From Campylobacterales bacterium (GTDB lineage: Bacteria; Campylobacterota; Campylobacteria; Campylobacterales; Sulfurimonadaceae): DNA of 50,428 nt. Shown piece by piece: positions 25,701 through 34,163 of the stretch. Both the position numbers and the translations under genes were made by a program. The stretch's first letter is position 1. Each line of letters begins with the position of its first letter. The stretch covers positions 1-50,428 of the forward strand of contig JAJRQV010000098.1 of assembly GCA_024280035.1 (NCBI GenBank), given 5' to 3'. A model generated the notes under the pieces. That model was not told the origin of the DNA. It ran no database searches and saw only the letters and a program-made list of their open reading frames with translations.

Positions 25701-26403
25701 CTTGCTCACCAATTTGAGCAATGAGTGCAAGTGAAACTCCTACGGCAAAACCAAAATAATGAAAATTAAACTCTGAACCTTCAGAAATAGTTCCGCTAAA
25801 ATTTAAAAAGATTGTAATAGCATCAGGTTCTTTAAGTAAGACCGCTATAAAAGGAGATATCATCATTATTAGCCAAATAGGTTGTGTCCATAATTGAAGT
25901 TTATTAATAAGTGTTATTCCATAAAAAACCAATGGAATAATAATAATGGAACTCAGCAGATATCCCCATGCTAAAGGAAGACCAAAATAGAGTTCAAGAG
26001 CTTGTGCCATAATGGCAGCTTCTAGTGCAAAAAATATAAAACTAAAAGAGGCATAAATTAAAGAGGTGATGGTAGAACCCACATAACCAAAACCAGCACT
26101 ACGTGTGATAAGGTCAATGTCTATATTGTATTTAGCAGCATGATAACTGATGGGAATGGCTGTAAAAAAGATAATTAGTGATGCGGTTAAAATTGCCCAA
26201 AATGCAGTAGTGAATCCATAACTAATTGCAATTGAAGCACCAATTGCTTCAAGTGCTAAAAAAGAGATACTTCCAATGGCTGTATTGGCAATAATAAATT
26301 CTGAAAATTTTCTAAATGATTTTGGAGTATACCGAAGAGAGTAGTCTTCTAATGTTTCATCAGCTACTAAACGATTATACTCTCTACGAACATTTTTTTG
26401 CAT
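22771..26403 (-). CDS. NCS1-type permease fused to Cys-rich, PAS, GGDEF and EAL domains
   Basis: This is one uninterrupted 1210-residue protein. Residues 1-470 look like a purine/cytosine (NCS1) permease with about 12 membrane spans. Residues 493-530 form a Cys/His cluster (CKVCEIEYEKEDMAYC, then ICSLCCSLDSLCHDTC) likely to bind zinc. Two membrane helices (565-625) and a PAS domain (650-765) follow. The GGDEF domain has an intact RLGGDEF (860-864) and an inhibitory site RxxD at 851-854. The EAL domain keeps EAL (988-990), the Asn in SMNLA, VDDFGTGYSSL, KIDQ and AEGVE. Both cyclic-di-GMP synthesis and breakdown thus look possible. I recall the same permease-plus-Cys-cluster front end fused to histidine kinases in other bacteria. 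The permease part may act as nutrient sensor. Confidence 0.85.
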   Translation of the reverse strand: MQKNVRREYNRLVADETLEDYSLRYTPKSFRKFSEFIIANTAIGSISFLALEAIGASIAISYGFTTAFWAILTASLIIFFTAIPISYHAAKYNIDIDLITRSAGFGYVGSTITSLIYASFSFIFFALEAAIMAQALELYFGLPLAWGYLLSSIIIIPLVFYGITLINKLQLWTQPIWLIMMISPFIAVLLKEPDAITIFLNFSGTISEGSEFNFHYFGFAVGVSLALIAQIGEQVDYLRFMPPLKKENRFKWWSSLLMAGPGWIILGFLKQMGGIFLAGIVLLAGFSIHEAKTPIQMYLMGYQYIFENPGIALGAATFFVIVSQIKINVTNAYAGSLAWSNFFSRVTHSHPGRVVWMVFNIGIALLLMELGLFDALEKVLGLYSNVAIAWIGAITADLVINKPLGLSPKIVEFKRAYLYNINPVGTGSMAIASIVSIISFMGFLGTIAQSYSSIIAMFLAFLLSPIIAYLTKGKYYIARKNEFQETDQTHYHCKVCEIEYEKEDMAYCTLHKVNICSLCCSLDSLCHDTCKKEGESSFRVRIGNFIVRLFLGKVSLKIGLRIFDFITLTSLLLFLLLVVMWMVYSSSIELFSPDILLYLEKSFSVLFLIISILITILVWWILLTRENRVLAEDELEEQNTILRQAQLKSQYQSQMIEQIHDSIISTNLDGIITSFNYGSEVLLEYKADAIIGQHITLLYPEEDFELLDNNIALLMKNGERHSEVRLKKHSGKVIDADLSLSLLKDEKGDPIGMIGYSKDISIRKKIQNELIEQKNILDHQAHHDALTQLPNRILFNDRLIQSIEKGKRNHSKFALLFIDLDHFKEINDSLGHYIGDEILKTVTSRLQETLREEDTISRLGGDEFTVILEDLNEAQDASLIATKILHILSQSMQVNDNVLYVSSSIGISVFPDDGESAQNLLKYADSAMYKAKNEGRNNYQYYNSMMTELAFERVLMETSLRDALRNEEFLVYYQPQVNAKTGQLIGMEALVRWQHPTLGLVSPSKFIPLAEATGLIVALDRLVMKIAMTQIVKWYTDGLNPGILSMNLAVKQLQQKDFINILKKLMKETGCKAQWLELEVTEGQIMTNPDEAIRLLTEINNLGIELAVDDFGTGYSSLAYLKRLPIDKLKIDQIFVKDLPYDEEDAGITKAVISLAKSLNLKIIAEGVETIEQKDFLVENGCENIQGYFYSKPLPADEFTLILQTGLSNN

Positions 26404-26587
26404 TTAATATCTTTTATTATTTTTCATAATTATGCTATCTTAACATTACTTATAAAATACTGCTAAGAGGTATATATTTTGAATATAAGTAAATTGATTG
26501 TTTATTGAATTTTTAGAGCCTGTTTGAAGCTTTCTTAATACAATCATAAACAAAAATTTTTCTCAATAAAAGAGTCAATATATTTAT
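26404..26587. other. AT-rich spacer between the GGDEF/EAL gene and the lapB-like gene
   Basis: No gene, strong hairpin or clear promoter was seen in this spacer. It must contain the promoter of the fusion gene to its left, read leftward, unless that gene is transcribed from the lapB-like gene. Confidence 0.4.
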
Positions 26588-27631
26588 CTATTGAAAAGAC
26601 ATATTAGCTTCAAAACTGTCTTTAGTTAGAAGCATCTCATTTCGTAAGGTATCAATACCTAAACAGTTAGGGCATCGGTTAAAAGAAAAAGGAAAAACTT
26701 GTTTACAAGAGTCACAAAGGTACTCAAACTGTAAACTTGCACCATCATAGTTTGCTTTTTTGAGGTGGATTAAAACATCAAGTTCAAAAACACTACTTGA
26801 ACTGGCTGAACTTACAATACCTTTTGCACTATAAAGTTCACGTAAATAAGCGTTTGAGGAAATAACATTTAAATCAAGGTCTTTCTCATCTAAGTTCCAT
26901 AATATGTCCGTGATACGTTGACATAAAGATTGATCAAGGTTCTCCCATGCTAAACGGGGTGCTTGTTTAAAAAGGTACTCAAATATCATATACCCCAATT
27001 GGTTATTTTGTTGATACCAGTTAAGAATTTTTTGAACACGTTTTTGTGTATGTAAAGAGAGATCATATTGCATAGATACGATACGTAGATACATAGCATC
27101 TTTACTCACCTCTAGTTCCATCTCATCTAAGGGTTCAAGTATCTCTTTGGCTTTTTCGAATTCACGCATTTTTTCATAAATAATGAGTAAAAACTGAAGG
27201 GCTGTTGGGGTACGGGGATGACGAGAAAGTACTTCTAAAAAGAGTTCCTTAGAACGTTCTAGAAAACCTGCTTTAAGATAGGCTTGACCGAGTAATATCA
27301 TGGTCTCTTTTTTTTCATCAGCAGAAAGTTTTTTATCTAAAATAGCTAAATAAATCTCTATACTTTTTTCAAAATCCCCATTTTTTAAGTAGTTAGAAGC
27401 AAGCATAAAAAGAGATTTTGTTGACAAAGATGAGGCTTGTAAAAGGTTATCTAGCTCTTTTTCAGTAGGAAGGGCATGAAAGTTTTTTACAAACTTATCC
27501 AGACTTTTTTCATCTTCTTTAGTTCGGTAGCGTCCCCACCAATAAGAAAAAAATGCAATAATAAAAACAAGAGCAAAGAAAAGGATGATTCCAAAAAGGG
27601 GATCCTTATACTCAATAAATAGACCTTCCAA
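26588..27631 (-). CDS. LapB/YciM-like TPR protein with C-terminal metal-binding domain
   Basis: I prefer the TTG start at 27631: it has AAGGA six bases upstream, puts the membrane anchor (YKDPLFGIILFFALVFIIAFFSYWW) at the N-terminus and lies about 50 nt after the expected transcript start of a TATAAT at 27689-27694. ATGs further upstream would fall at or before that point. The rest is TPR repeats (SLFMLASNYLKNGDFEKSIEIY, ETMILLGQAYLKAGFLERSKELF) and a rubredoxin-like end CDSC...CPNC. In enterics LapB anchors FtsH-dependent control of LpxC and LPS assembly; the same job here is inferred from architecture. Confidence 0.72.
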   Translation of the reverse strand: MEGLFIEYKDPLFGIILFFALVFIIAFFSYWWGRYRTKEDEKSLDKFVKNFHALPTEKELDNLLQASSLSTKSLFMLASNYLKNGDFEKSIEIYLAILDKKLSADEKKETMILLGQAYLKAGFLERSKELFLEVLSRHPRTPTALQFLLIIYEKMREFEKAKEILEPLDEMELEVSKDAMYLRIVSMQYDLSLHTQKRVQKILNWYQQNNQLGYMIFEYLFKQAPRLAWENLDQSLCQRITDILWNLDEKDLDLNVISSNAYLRELYSAKGIVSSASSSSVFELDVLIHLKKANYDGASLQFEYLCDSCKQVFPFSFNRCPNCLGIDTLRNEMLLTKDSFEANMSFQ

Positions 27632-27688
27632 TATTTTCCTTATAATAGAGACGGGGCTAATGTTTATGCCCCGAGCTTTCATTTTAAG

Positions 27689-27694
27689 ATTATA
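27689..27694 (-). promoter_or_regulatory. -10 element of the lapB-like gene
   Basis: TATAAT on the minus strand, in the context GGTATAATC. Transcription would begin near 27682, which argues against the longer reading frames reaching 27763. Confidence 0.4.
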
Positions 27695-27888
27695 CCATTT
27701 AAAGTACTTAAAGAGAATATGAGTATAATCGTTGTAATATTCATTAACGAAATAGAATATCATAGTTTATTGTTCGAATAAGTGACAATATTTGACAATG
27801 TGATATGGCTGTGAGAAAGTTTAACTACAATTAGATAAAGATTATCAATATACCCTAGCCTAATAGAGTATATAAAAAAGGATTTAAA

Positions 27889-29313
27889 ATGGCAAAAAAA
27901 GGTGCCTTAAAAGCTTCAGAGTATTTAAAAAAATGGATTCCTTTTGCAAAAATGCGTTATGTTGTTTTTGCAATAGCAACTATCATTACTATGGTTCTTC
28001 CATGGATTAAAGTGAATGGAAATCATTTTATTCTTTTAAGTTTTGAAAACTTTAAATTTCACTTCTTATTTATTAAGTTTGATATGCAAGAACTTTACCT
28101 TATGCCCTTTCTATTAATGCTTCTATTTGTTGGTATTTTTGGTATTACTGTTCTGGGTGGGCGTATGTTTTGTGGTTGGTTTTGCCCCCAAACAATTTTT
28201 CGTGTTATCTACCGAGATCTGATAGAAACAAAAATCCTAGGACTTAGAAAACGTATCTCTAATAAACAAAAAGAACCTGATTATTCAAAACCCATTAATC
28301 AAGTTAAGCGTGTTATTGCGATTTTAATGTGGACAGTTTTAGCCACGATTGCTACATCTAATCTATTGTGGTATTTTGTTCCTCCTGAACAGTTTTTTGA
28401 GCAGATTATGCATCCCAGCGAAAATGGTGTTCTTTTTGGTACGCTTGTAGGGACTGTTGCTTTTTTAGTGTATGACATCATTTTCTTAAAAGATAACTTC
28501 TGTATTTATGTTTGTCCTTACTCTCGTGTTCAATCTGTACTTTATGATGATGATACGATTATGGCAATTTATGATAATACACGTGGGGGTAGAATTTATG
28601 ATGGGCATGATAAGACGATTACTAAAGAGTCTCAACTTGCACCTGATGATTTATGTACAACCTGTGAGTCGTGTGTAACAGTCTGTCCTACCCATATTGA
28701 TATTCGCCAAGGGCTTCAGTTAGAGTGTATTAACTGCCTTGAGTGTGTAGATGCTTGTACAACGGTTATGGCAAAGTTTAATGAGCCGAGTCTTGTTAAC
28801 TGGTCAAGCATACAAGAGATTGATGTGCGTGATAGAAAAACAAACTTCTTCCGTCCTAAGATTATTGGGTATGGTGTTATTCTTGTGGGGCTTATGATTT
28901 CACTTGTAATGATGGGGCTTGAAAAAGAGTTAATGCTACTTAATGTTAATAAAGACTCTCGACTTTATGATATTGAAAAAGTTGATGGACACCTTCGTGT
29001 TGAAAATAGTTACTCAATTCTAATTCAAAACACACAAAATGAAGATCATGAGTTTTATGTTAAAGTTGAAGGAAATGATAAGATTAAAGTAGGGCAACCT
29101 TCGCATCCTTTTAAACTAAAAGCAGGTGAGCAGAAAAAGAAAACTTTGGTACTGTATACAACAAATATGTTAGCTGAAGATATGCGTAAAGATACGATGT
29201 TACAGTTAAAACTTAAGGCATATGCCCTTGATTCTAATGATACAATTAAAGTGTATAGAGATATTCGTTTTACCTACCCAAGAGAAGATATTATTCAAAA
29301 GAAAATGAAATAA
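27889..29313 (+). CDS. ccoG: CcoG/RdxA-type polyferredoxin, cytochrome cbb3 oxidase assembly
   Basis: The 474-residue protein has several membrane spans and the CcoG pattern: CGWFCPQTIFR near residue 97, IYVCPYSRVQSV near 208, then two [4Fe-4S] motifs (CTTCESCVTVCP and CINCLECVDAC) and a periplasmic Ig-like C-terminal domain. CcoG reduces copper for insertion into the cbb3-type oxidase, the main terminal oxidase of this group. AAAAGGAT precedes the ATG. The cco structural genes are not in the window. Confidence 0.9.
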   Translation: MAKKGALKASEYLKKWIPFAKMRYVVFAIATIITMVLPWIKVNGNHFILLSFENFKFHFLFIKFDMQELYLMPFLLMLLFVGIFGITVLGGRMFCGWFCPQTIFRVIYRDLIETKILGLRKRISNKQKEPDYSKPINQVKRVIAILMWTVLATIATSNLLWYFVPPEQFFEQIMHPSENGVLFGTLVGTVAFLVYDIIFLKDNFCIYVCPYSRVQSVLYDDDTIMAIYDNTRGGRIYDGHDKTITKESQLAPDDLCTTCESCVTVCPTHIDIRQGLQLECINCLECVDACTTVMAKFNEPSLVNWSSIQEIDVRDRKTNFFRPKIIGYGVILVGLMISLVMMGLEKELMLLNVNKDSRLYDIEKVDGHLRVENSYSILIQNTQNEDHEFYVKVEGNDKIKVGQPSHPFKLKAGEQKKKTLVLYTTNMLAEDMRKDTMLQLKLKAYALDSNDTIKVYRDIRFTYPREDIIQKKMK

Positions 29314-29339
29314 GACAGAGAGTTAATTACTCTCTTGTC
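29314..29339. terminator. bidirectional hairpin between ccoG and the HDOD gene
   Basis: GACAGAGAGT (29314-29323) pairs with ACTCTCTTGTC (29329-29339) with one bulged T. It begins right after the ccoG stop and serves two convergent genes. Confidence 0.5.
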
Positions 29340-29355
29340 TAACATAAACTCTCAA

Positions 29356-30918
29356 TTAAATAAGTGCTTGTAGTGCTTCTTCAAGTACGTTCTCATCAAG
29401 TTTTTCTTTTTTCATTAATGTTTTTACTGCATCTGGAATTTTGTTAAGAAGTTCTCCTTGAGGGGTGACCATCTTATAAACAATAGCATTGGCACAGGCT
29501 AATGATTGTATCTTGGGTGAACTGGCATTAAAAGGTGAATCACTGTAACGAATAGAATCAACAAGATCTTCTTCTAAACCCCAAAATTCTAAAATATCAG
29601 CAGTTACAAAAGCAGAACTTGTTTTAAGAAGTTTAACCTCGGCATGTGTAAACTCTTCTGGAGAATAGTTTTTAAATTCATCTTCTAAGCCTTGGTTATA
29701 TAACTCATGGTTAATAAGAATAACCCCTAAGTTACCTAGAATTGCTGAAGAAGAAAGAATCTTTAAATCATTTGGATTAATTCGTGTATACCACTGATTC
29801 ATAAGGGCAAGTCTTAGTCTAGAAGCTTGTTTGAACTGCTCTTCATTTATCTTATATGCACCTAAATTTAGACTCCCTAACTGAGAAGCTAAACCACTAA
29901 GGGTAAGGGCTTTAATGGTACGTTTTCCAAAAGAGACTACCGCATTATCAATAGATGAGGTTGCTTGTAAACCGTAAATAGGTAAAGAGATGGAGTGTAA
30001 GATACCTGCTGTGGTAATTGCATCAGAACTCACCACTTTAATAAGGTCTTTAATAGAACTTTCAGGGTCATCACAAAGACGGGTAATCTCCTTAGTTGAA
30101 CTGCTTAATGGATCTAAACCTTGAATAAAGTTGTAGATTTTTTGATGTGAAATAAGTGAATATACCTTCGAGAAATGAGAGCTAATGATATTATGCAATT
30201 GACGCTTTAAGTCTGGGGATTGTATAGGTGAAGCAATAGGATGGGTTAAACCTTTTAATAAGAGTCTAGATTTTTGATGGTTTTTTAGTAAAGGTACGGC
30301 TGTAATAAGAGCAATATCTGGTTTAATCTCTAGAAGCTCTTTGGCAATACTAATACTCTCCTCTTGCATATTTAATATGACAATATCATAATGATTACTA
30401 AAGATAGAGTTTTTAATCTCTTGCGGATAGCTTGCTGTAGTGACTGATTTGAAAATATGACTTAAAGGTGCCTGTGTTTTATGTGTACGAGTGGGATCGG
30501 TGTCAGCATATAAGATAGAAAGTGTCTGCATAATATCTGTAGTACTTTTAGTGTCATTTAAGATGCTTATATTAGGAAAGATAGAGGCTTGTAGTACAGA
30601 AAGTTCTTCTCCCACAAGAAGTTGATTGCACCAAATATTGAGCTGTTTTATACAACTGTTTAGCCATTTTATCTCATGCTCATTAGCATAACCTTGATGG
30701 GTACGAAGGGCATTTAAAATATTTTCACCCTGAGAAACTAAGCTATTAATACTTTTTAGTTTTAAGTAAGCAGAAGATGCTTTATAATTATGAAAATTAC
30801 GAAAAAGTTTTGCAACTGACTCGTCCTTAGTTAAGCTCAGTTTATTTACACTCTCTTGCATAAGAGGTAAGTCAGCTAAAAGTTTATAAGAAAAAATATC
30901 TAAGAGTTCTGTGTCCAT
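29356..30918 (-). CDS. HDOD-domain signalling protein with Hpt-like and receiver-like segments
   Basis: The 520-residue protein has a C-terminal HDOD domain (about 255-450): LIKVVSSDAITTAGILHSIS, GLQATSSIDNAVVSFGKRTIKALTLSG and a late region FVTADILEFWGLEEDLVDSIRY. The first 110 residues resemble an Hpt helix bundle with FHNYKASSAYLKL, where His could be phosphorylated. The middle (about 170-245) looks like a receiver without a clear phospho-acceptor (YDIVILNMQE...DIALITAVPLLKNHQKS). HDOD proteins are regulatory scaffolds in bacterial signalling; the partner is unknown. No neighbour on the same strand is functionally related. Confidence 0.72.
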   Translation of the reverse strand: MDTELLDIFSYKLLADLPLMQESVNKLSLTKDESVAKLFRNFHNYKASSAYLKLKSINSLVSQGENILNALRTHQGYANEHEIKWLNSCIKQLNIWCNQLLVGEELSVLQASIFPNISILNDTKSTTDIMQTLSILYADTDPTRTHKTQAPLSHIFKSVTTASYPQEIKNSIFSNHYDIVILNMQEESISIAKELLEIKPDIALITAVPLLKNHQKSRLLLKGLTHPIASPIQSPDLKRQLHNIISSHFSKVYSLISHQKIYNFIQGLDPLSSSTKEITRLCDDPESSIKDLIKVVSSDAITTAGILHSISLPIYGLQATSSIDNAVVSFGKRTIKALTLSGLASQLGSLNLGAYKINEEQFKQASRLRLALMNQWYTRINPNDLKILSSSAILGNLGVILINHELYNQGLEDEFKNYSPEEFTHAEVKLLKTSSAFVTADILEFWGLEEDLVDSIRYSDSPFNASSPKIQSLACANAIVYKMVTPQGELLNKIPDAVKTLMKKEKLDENVLEEALQALI

Positions 30919-31067
30919 GTAGATAATGGTATCAAATGGAGTTTTAAATATTGCTTGGAGTGGCGGGATGAGTTTTTAGTGTTAAGGGTTAAATGTTTTA
31001 GTATTTAGTGCTTTTAGGGGAGTTCTTCTTAGTGTCTAAGATGAGAAACTAAGAATGAAAAACTAAG

Positions 31068-32063
31068 TTAAGACATTTTAACGCAACGCTCTCCTGATTT
31101 GATAGTACCAATAACATAACCGTCTGAACCCGCAAGAACAGTGTTTACATTTTCATGACGTACTACAAAAACCATACCGATTCCCATATTAAAGGCTCTG
31201 TACATCTCTTCTTCATCAACATGTTGTGCAAGTAAATCAAAGATGGGAAGTGGACGAAGTTTTGATTTATCTACATCAGCATAAAGGTTCTGCGGAAGAA
31301 CACGAGGAAGGTTTTCAACAAGACCGCCTCCTGTAATATGTGCCATGGCTACTAAGTTTTCTTTTAACTCTTTAAAAAGTTTGACATAAATACGAGTAGG
31401 TTCAAGAAGAACATCAATCAAAGGACGACCATTAAAGTCATCATCAAAATTCATTCCCATTTTATCAAAGAGAACCTTTCTAACAAGAGAAAAACCATTA
31501 GAGTGAAAACCAGAACTCGGCATAGCAATTAAAACATCATCTTCTTTAACAAAAGATACACGGTCAAGTTCAGATTTTTCAGCAATACCTACGGCAAAAC
31601 CAGCAAGGTCATAATCACCTTCAGTGTACATCCCTGGCATTTCAGCAGTTTCTCCACCGATTAAAGAACATTCTGACTGTTTACAACCCTCAGCAATACC
31701 CGCAACAACAGAAGTTGCTTCATCAACACTCAGTTTAGCCGTAGCATAATAGTCTAAGAAAAAAGAAGGTGTTCCCCAGTTACAGATGAGGTCATTGACA
31801 CACATCGCTACAAGGTCAATACCAACAGTGTTATGTTTACCACTATCAATAGCCAGTTTTAGTTTTGTACCTACACCATCAGTGGCAGCAAGCATTACGG
31901 GTTGTTTATAACCTGTTGGAAGTTCGTATGCACCAGCAAAAGAACCAATTCCTCCTAAAACATGAGGTGTAAAAGTAGACTTAACTATGGGTTTGATATT
32001 ATCAACAAAACTATTTCCTGCATCAATATCAACGCCTGCGTCTTTATATGAGATTTGGCTCAT
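31068..32063 (-). CDS. purM: phosphoribosylformylglycinamidine cyclo-ligase (AIR synthetase)
   Basis: The 331-residue protein has the PurM hallmarks: YKDAGVDIDAGNSFVDNIKP at the start, LAATDGVGTKLKLAI, GIDLVAMCVNDL, LIGGETAEMPGMY, ALPSSG-like MPSSGFHSNGFSLVR and MAHITGGGLVENLPRVLP. It closes the imidazole ring in purine synthesis using ATP. Length is normal. GGAGAGA lies before the ATG. Confidence 0.95.
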   Translation of the reverse strand: MSQISYKDAGVDIDAGNSFVDNIKPIVKSTFTPHVLGGIGSFAGAYELPTGYKQPVMLAATDGVGTKLKLAIDSGKHNTVGIDLVAMCVNDLICNWGTPSFFLDYYATAKLSVDEATSVVAGIAEGCKQSECSLIGGETAEMPGMYTEGDYDLAGFAVGIAEKSELDRVSFVKEDDVLIAMPSSGFHSNGFSLVRKVLFDKMGMNFDDDFNGRPLIDVLLEPTRIYVKLFKELKENLVAMAHITGGGLVENLPRVLPQNLYADVDKSKLRPLPIFDLLAQHVDEEEMYRAFNMGIGMVFVVRHENVNTVLAGSDGYVIGTIKSGERCVKMS

Positions 32064-32330
32064 TTTCTCTCCTGAGAAGTATTTATAATATTGTCGGAAT
32101 TATAGCGTAGCGAAGATATAAATAAGTTTAGAAGTGAGTGTTAATATTACAAAACCCTTCTTTTACTGAGAAAATTGACTCTATATTTGTTTAATATTTT
32201 TATAAAATAAAAGGGTTAAAACAACAAAAGGGATGAGCTTAATAAGATAATACTCAGTAATTCTATTTTCTAATTTAAGGGTTTTATAGAATACGATATA
32301 ATATGCGTATTACTTAAAGTAAGGATTTTA
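32064..32330. other. divergent promoter region between purM and cdsA
   Basis: This AT-rich gap has no gene. The cdsA -10 TATAAT (32297-32302) lies inside a near-palindrome: AATACG (32290-32295) and CGTATT (32306-32311) flank ATATAATAT. The symmetry over the -10 could be a repressor site or chance. The purM promoter is not clear. Confidence 0.35.
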
Positions 32331-33095
32331 ATGGATTGGTTAGAAAAAAAAGGCATTGACCCTCAGCGGATAACAACCGGGATAGCTCTTCTTATCGCTG
32401 TAATTGTGATTGGTTTAATTGATAATTTTTTTGTAATGTGGGCTGTTTTTGGTGGCATTTATCTTTTGGCTTTTTATGAGGCAAATAGGCTTTTTTCTAT
32501 TGATAATAATACTCTTTATGCGTATGCTGCAATTTTATGGATTACGGCAGGTTTTTATCCTTATCCAGATGATCTATTTTTTATCGCAATTGTTCTTTTT
32601 GCAGGAACGATGGCGTATTCACGTGATTTGAAATTCAAATATTTTTATGCTTTTATTTACCCTACCGTAAGTTTTTTATTTTTATTAGCACTTTATAATG
32701 AGTACGGTGTTGTTGCTTTAGCTTGGCTTTTAGTGGTAGTTGCAGGAGCAGATATTGGTGCTTATTTTGTGGGTAAAAGTTTAGGAAAAACAAAGTTTTG
32801 TGAAACCAGCCCAAATAAGACCTTAGAAGGTGTTGCGGGTGGGGTTGTTACCTCTACACTTCTTGGTTTTTTAGTGGGGGTAACCTTTGTTGATATTGAC
32901 AAAGCGATTTTAATCTCACTTCTTGCTGGAATTGCTTCTGTTTTTGGAGACCTTTTTGAATCCTATTTAAAGCGCCGTGCAGGTGTAAAAGATAGTGGTG
33001 ATATCTTACCTGGGCATGGTGGAGTTTTAGATCGTGTTGATGGTTATTTGTTTGCGGTTATTATTATGCTAGTTCTTTTAAGAGGGCTTGTTTAA
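32331..33095 (+). CDS. cdsA: phosphatidate cytidylyltransferase
   Basis: The 254-residue membrane protein ends with the CdsA signature SYLKRRAGVKDSGDILPGHG followed by GVLDRVDGYLF. Earlier spans contain ADIGAYFVGKSLGKTKFCETSPNKTLEG, the other conserved block. It makes CDP-diacylglycerol, the precursor of all bacterial phospholipids. TAAGGATTTT precedes the ATG. dxr follows without a gap. Confidence 0.94.
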   Translation: MDWLEKKGIDPQRITTGIALLIAVIVIGLIDNFFVMWAVFGGIYLLAFYEANRLFSIDNNTLYAYAAILWITAGFYPYPDDLFFIAIVLFAGTMAYSRDLKFKYFYAFIYPTVSFLFLLALYNEYGVVALAWLLVVVAGADIGAYFVGKSLGKTKFCETSPNKTLEGVAGGVVTSTLLGFLVGVTFVDIDKAILISLLAGIASVFGDLFESYLKRRAGVKDSGDILPGHGGVLDRVDGYLFAVIIMLVLLRGLV

Positions 33096-34163
33096 TTGAT
33101 ACTTCTTGGTTCGACGGGTTCGATAGGGACAAACACCTTAGAAATAGCACGACGATTTAACTTAAATATTGATGTTTTAGTAGCCGGACGACGGATTAAA
33201 GAACTTAATGCACAAATTAAAGAGTTCTCTCCTCGTGTGGTTGTTGTGAGTGAAAAAGAGGATGTTGTTAAGGTTCAACATAAGAATGTTTTTTATGGGC
33301 AGGAAGGAATCTTAGAAGCAATTAGCTCTTCTGAAAGTAACTTGGTTATTAATGCTCTGGTCGGTTTTTTAGGCTTACGTCCAACCTTAAAAGCGATAGA
33401 GTGTGGTAAACGAGTGGCACTTGCTAATAAAGAGTCTTTAGTCGCTGGTGGGGCTTTTATTGATACATCAAAGATTCAACCCATTGATTCTGAACATTTT
33501 GGTTTGTGGTACCTCCTTAATGGGAGCAGAGAAACTCAACAGATGATTATTACGGCATCTGGTGGAGCCTTTAGAGACTGGGACTTAGATAAACTCAAAA
33601 ATGCTAGTTTAGAAGATGCTCTTAAGCATCCTAACTGGTCTATGGGACAAAAAATTACTATAGATTCTGCTTCAATGGTGAATAAGATGTTTGAACTCCT
33701 TGAAGCACGTTGGCTTTTTGGAGAGGGTGAATATGACGCGGTGATTGAGACAAAATCACTGATTCATGCTTTAATTGATTTTAAAGATGGTTCAACAACA
33801 GCACACTTTGCCCATGCTGATATGAAACTTCCTATCTCTTATGCCATTATGGGTTCTGTAGAGGAACAGATTTTAAAACCTATTGATTTAGTTAAGATAG
33901 CTTCTTTAGAATTTAGAGAAATCACAGCACAGCGTTACCCAATTTGGGAAATTAAAGATGACCTGCTTAAAAACCCTAAAAAAGGGGTAGTGGTTAATGC
34001 TGCCAATGAAGCGGCTATAGAGCTTTTTATTAAGGGTGAGAGCTCTTTCTTAGATATCTCAAAAAACATTATTAAAGCCTATCATAAGTTTGATACACAG
34101 GTTCAAAGTTTAGATGAGGTTTTTGACTTAGATAAAGAGGTAAGAGCCTATGTTAAGGCCTAA
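33096..34163 (+). CDS. dxr: 1-deoxy-D-xylulose 5-phosphate reductoisomerase
   Basis: The 355-residue enzyme starts at TTG 33096, directly after the cdsA stop, and reads ILLGSTGSIGTNTLEIARR, the NADPH-binding start. Other blocks are ALANKESLVAGGAF, PIDSEHFGLW, ITASGGAFRDW, HPNWSMGQKITIDSASMVNKMFELLEA and NAANEAAIELF. It makes MEP, the committed step of non-mevalonate isoprenoid synthesis. cdsA-dxr is a common pair in Campylobacterota. The next gene overlaps its 3' end by 14 bp. Confidence 0.95.
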   Translation: MILLGSTGSIGTNTLEIARRFNLNIDVLVAGRRIKELNAQIKEFSPRVVVVSEKEDVVKVQHKNVFYGQEGILEAISSSESNLVINALVGFLGLRPTLKAIECGKRVALANKESLVAGGAFIDTSKIQPIDSEHFGLWYLLNGSRETQQMIITASGGAFRDWDLDKLKNASLEDALKHPNWSMGQKITIDSASMVNKMFELLEARWLFGEGEYDAVIETKSLIHALIDFKDGSTTAHFAHADMKLPISYAIMGSVEEQILKPIDLVKIASLEFREITAQRYPIWEIKDDLLKNPKKGVVVNAANEAAIELFIKGESSFLDISKNIIKAYHKFDTQVQSLDEVFDLDKEVRAYVKA

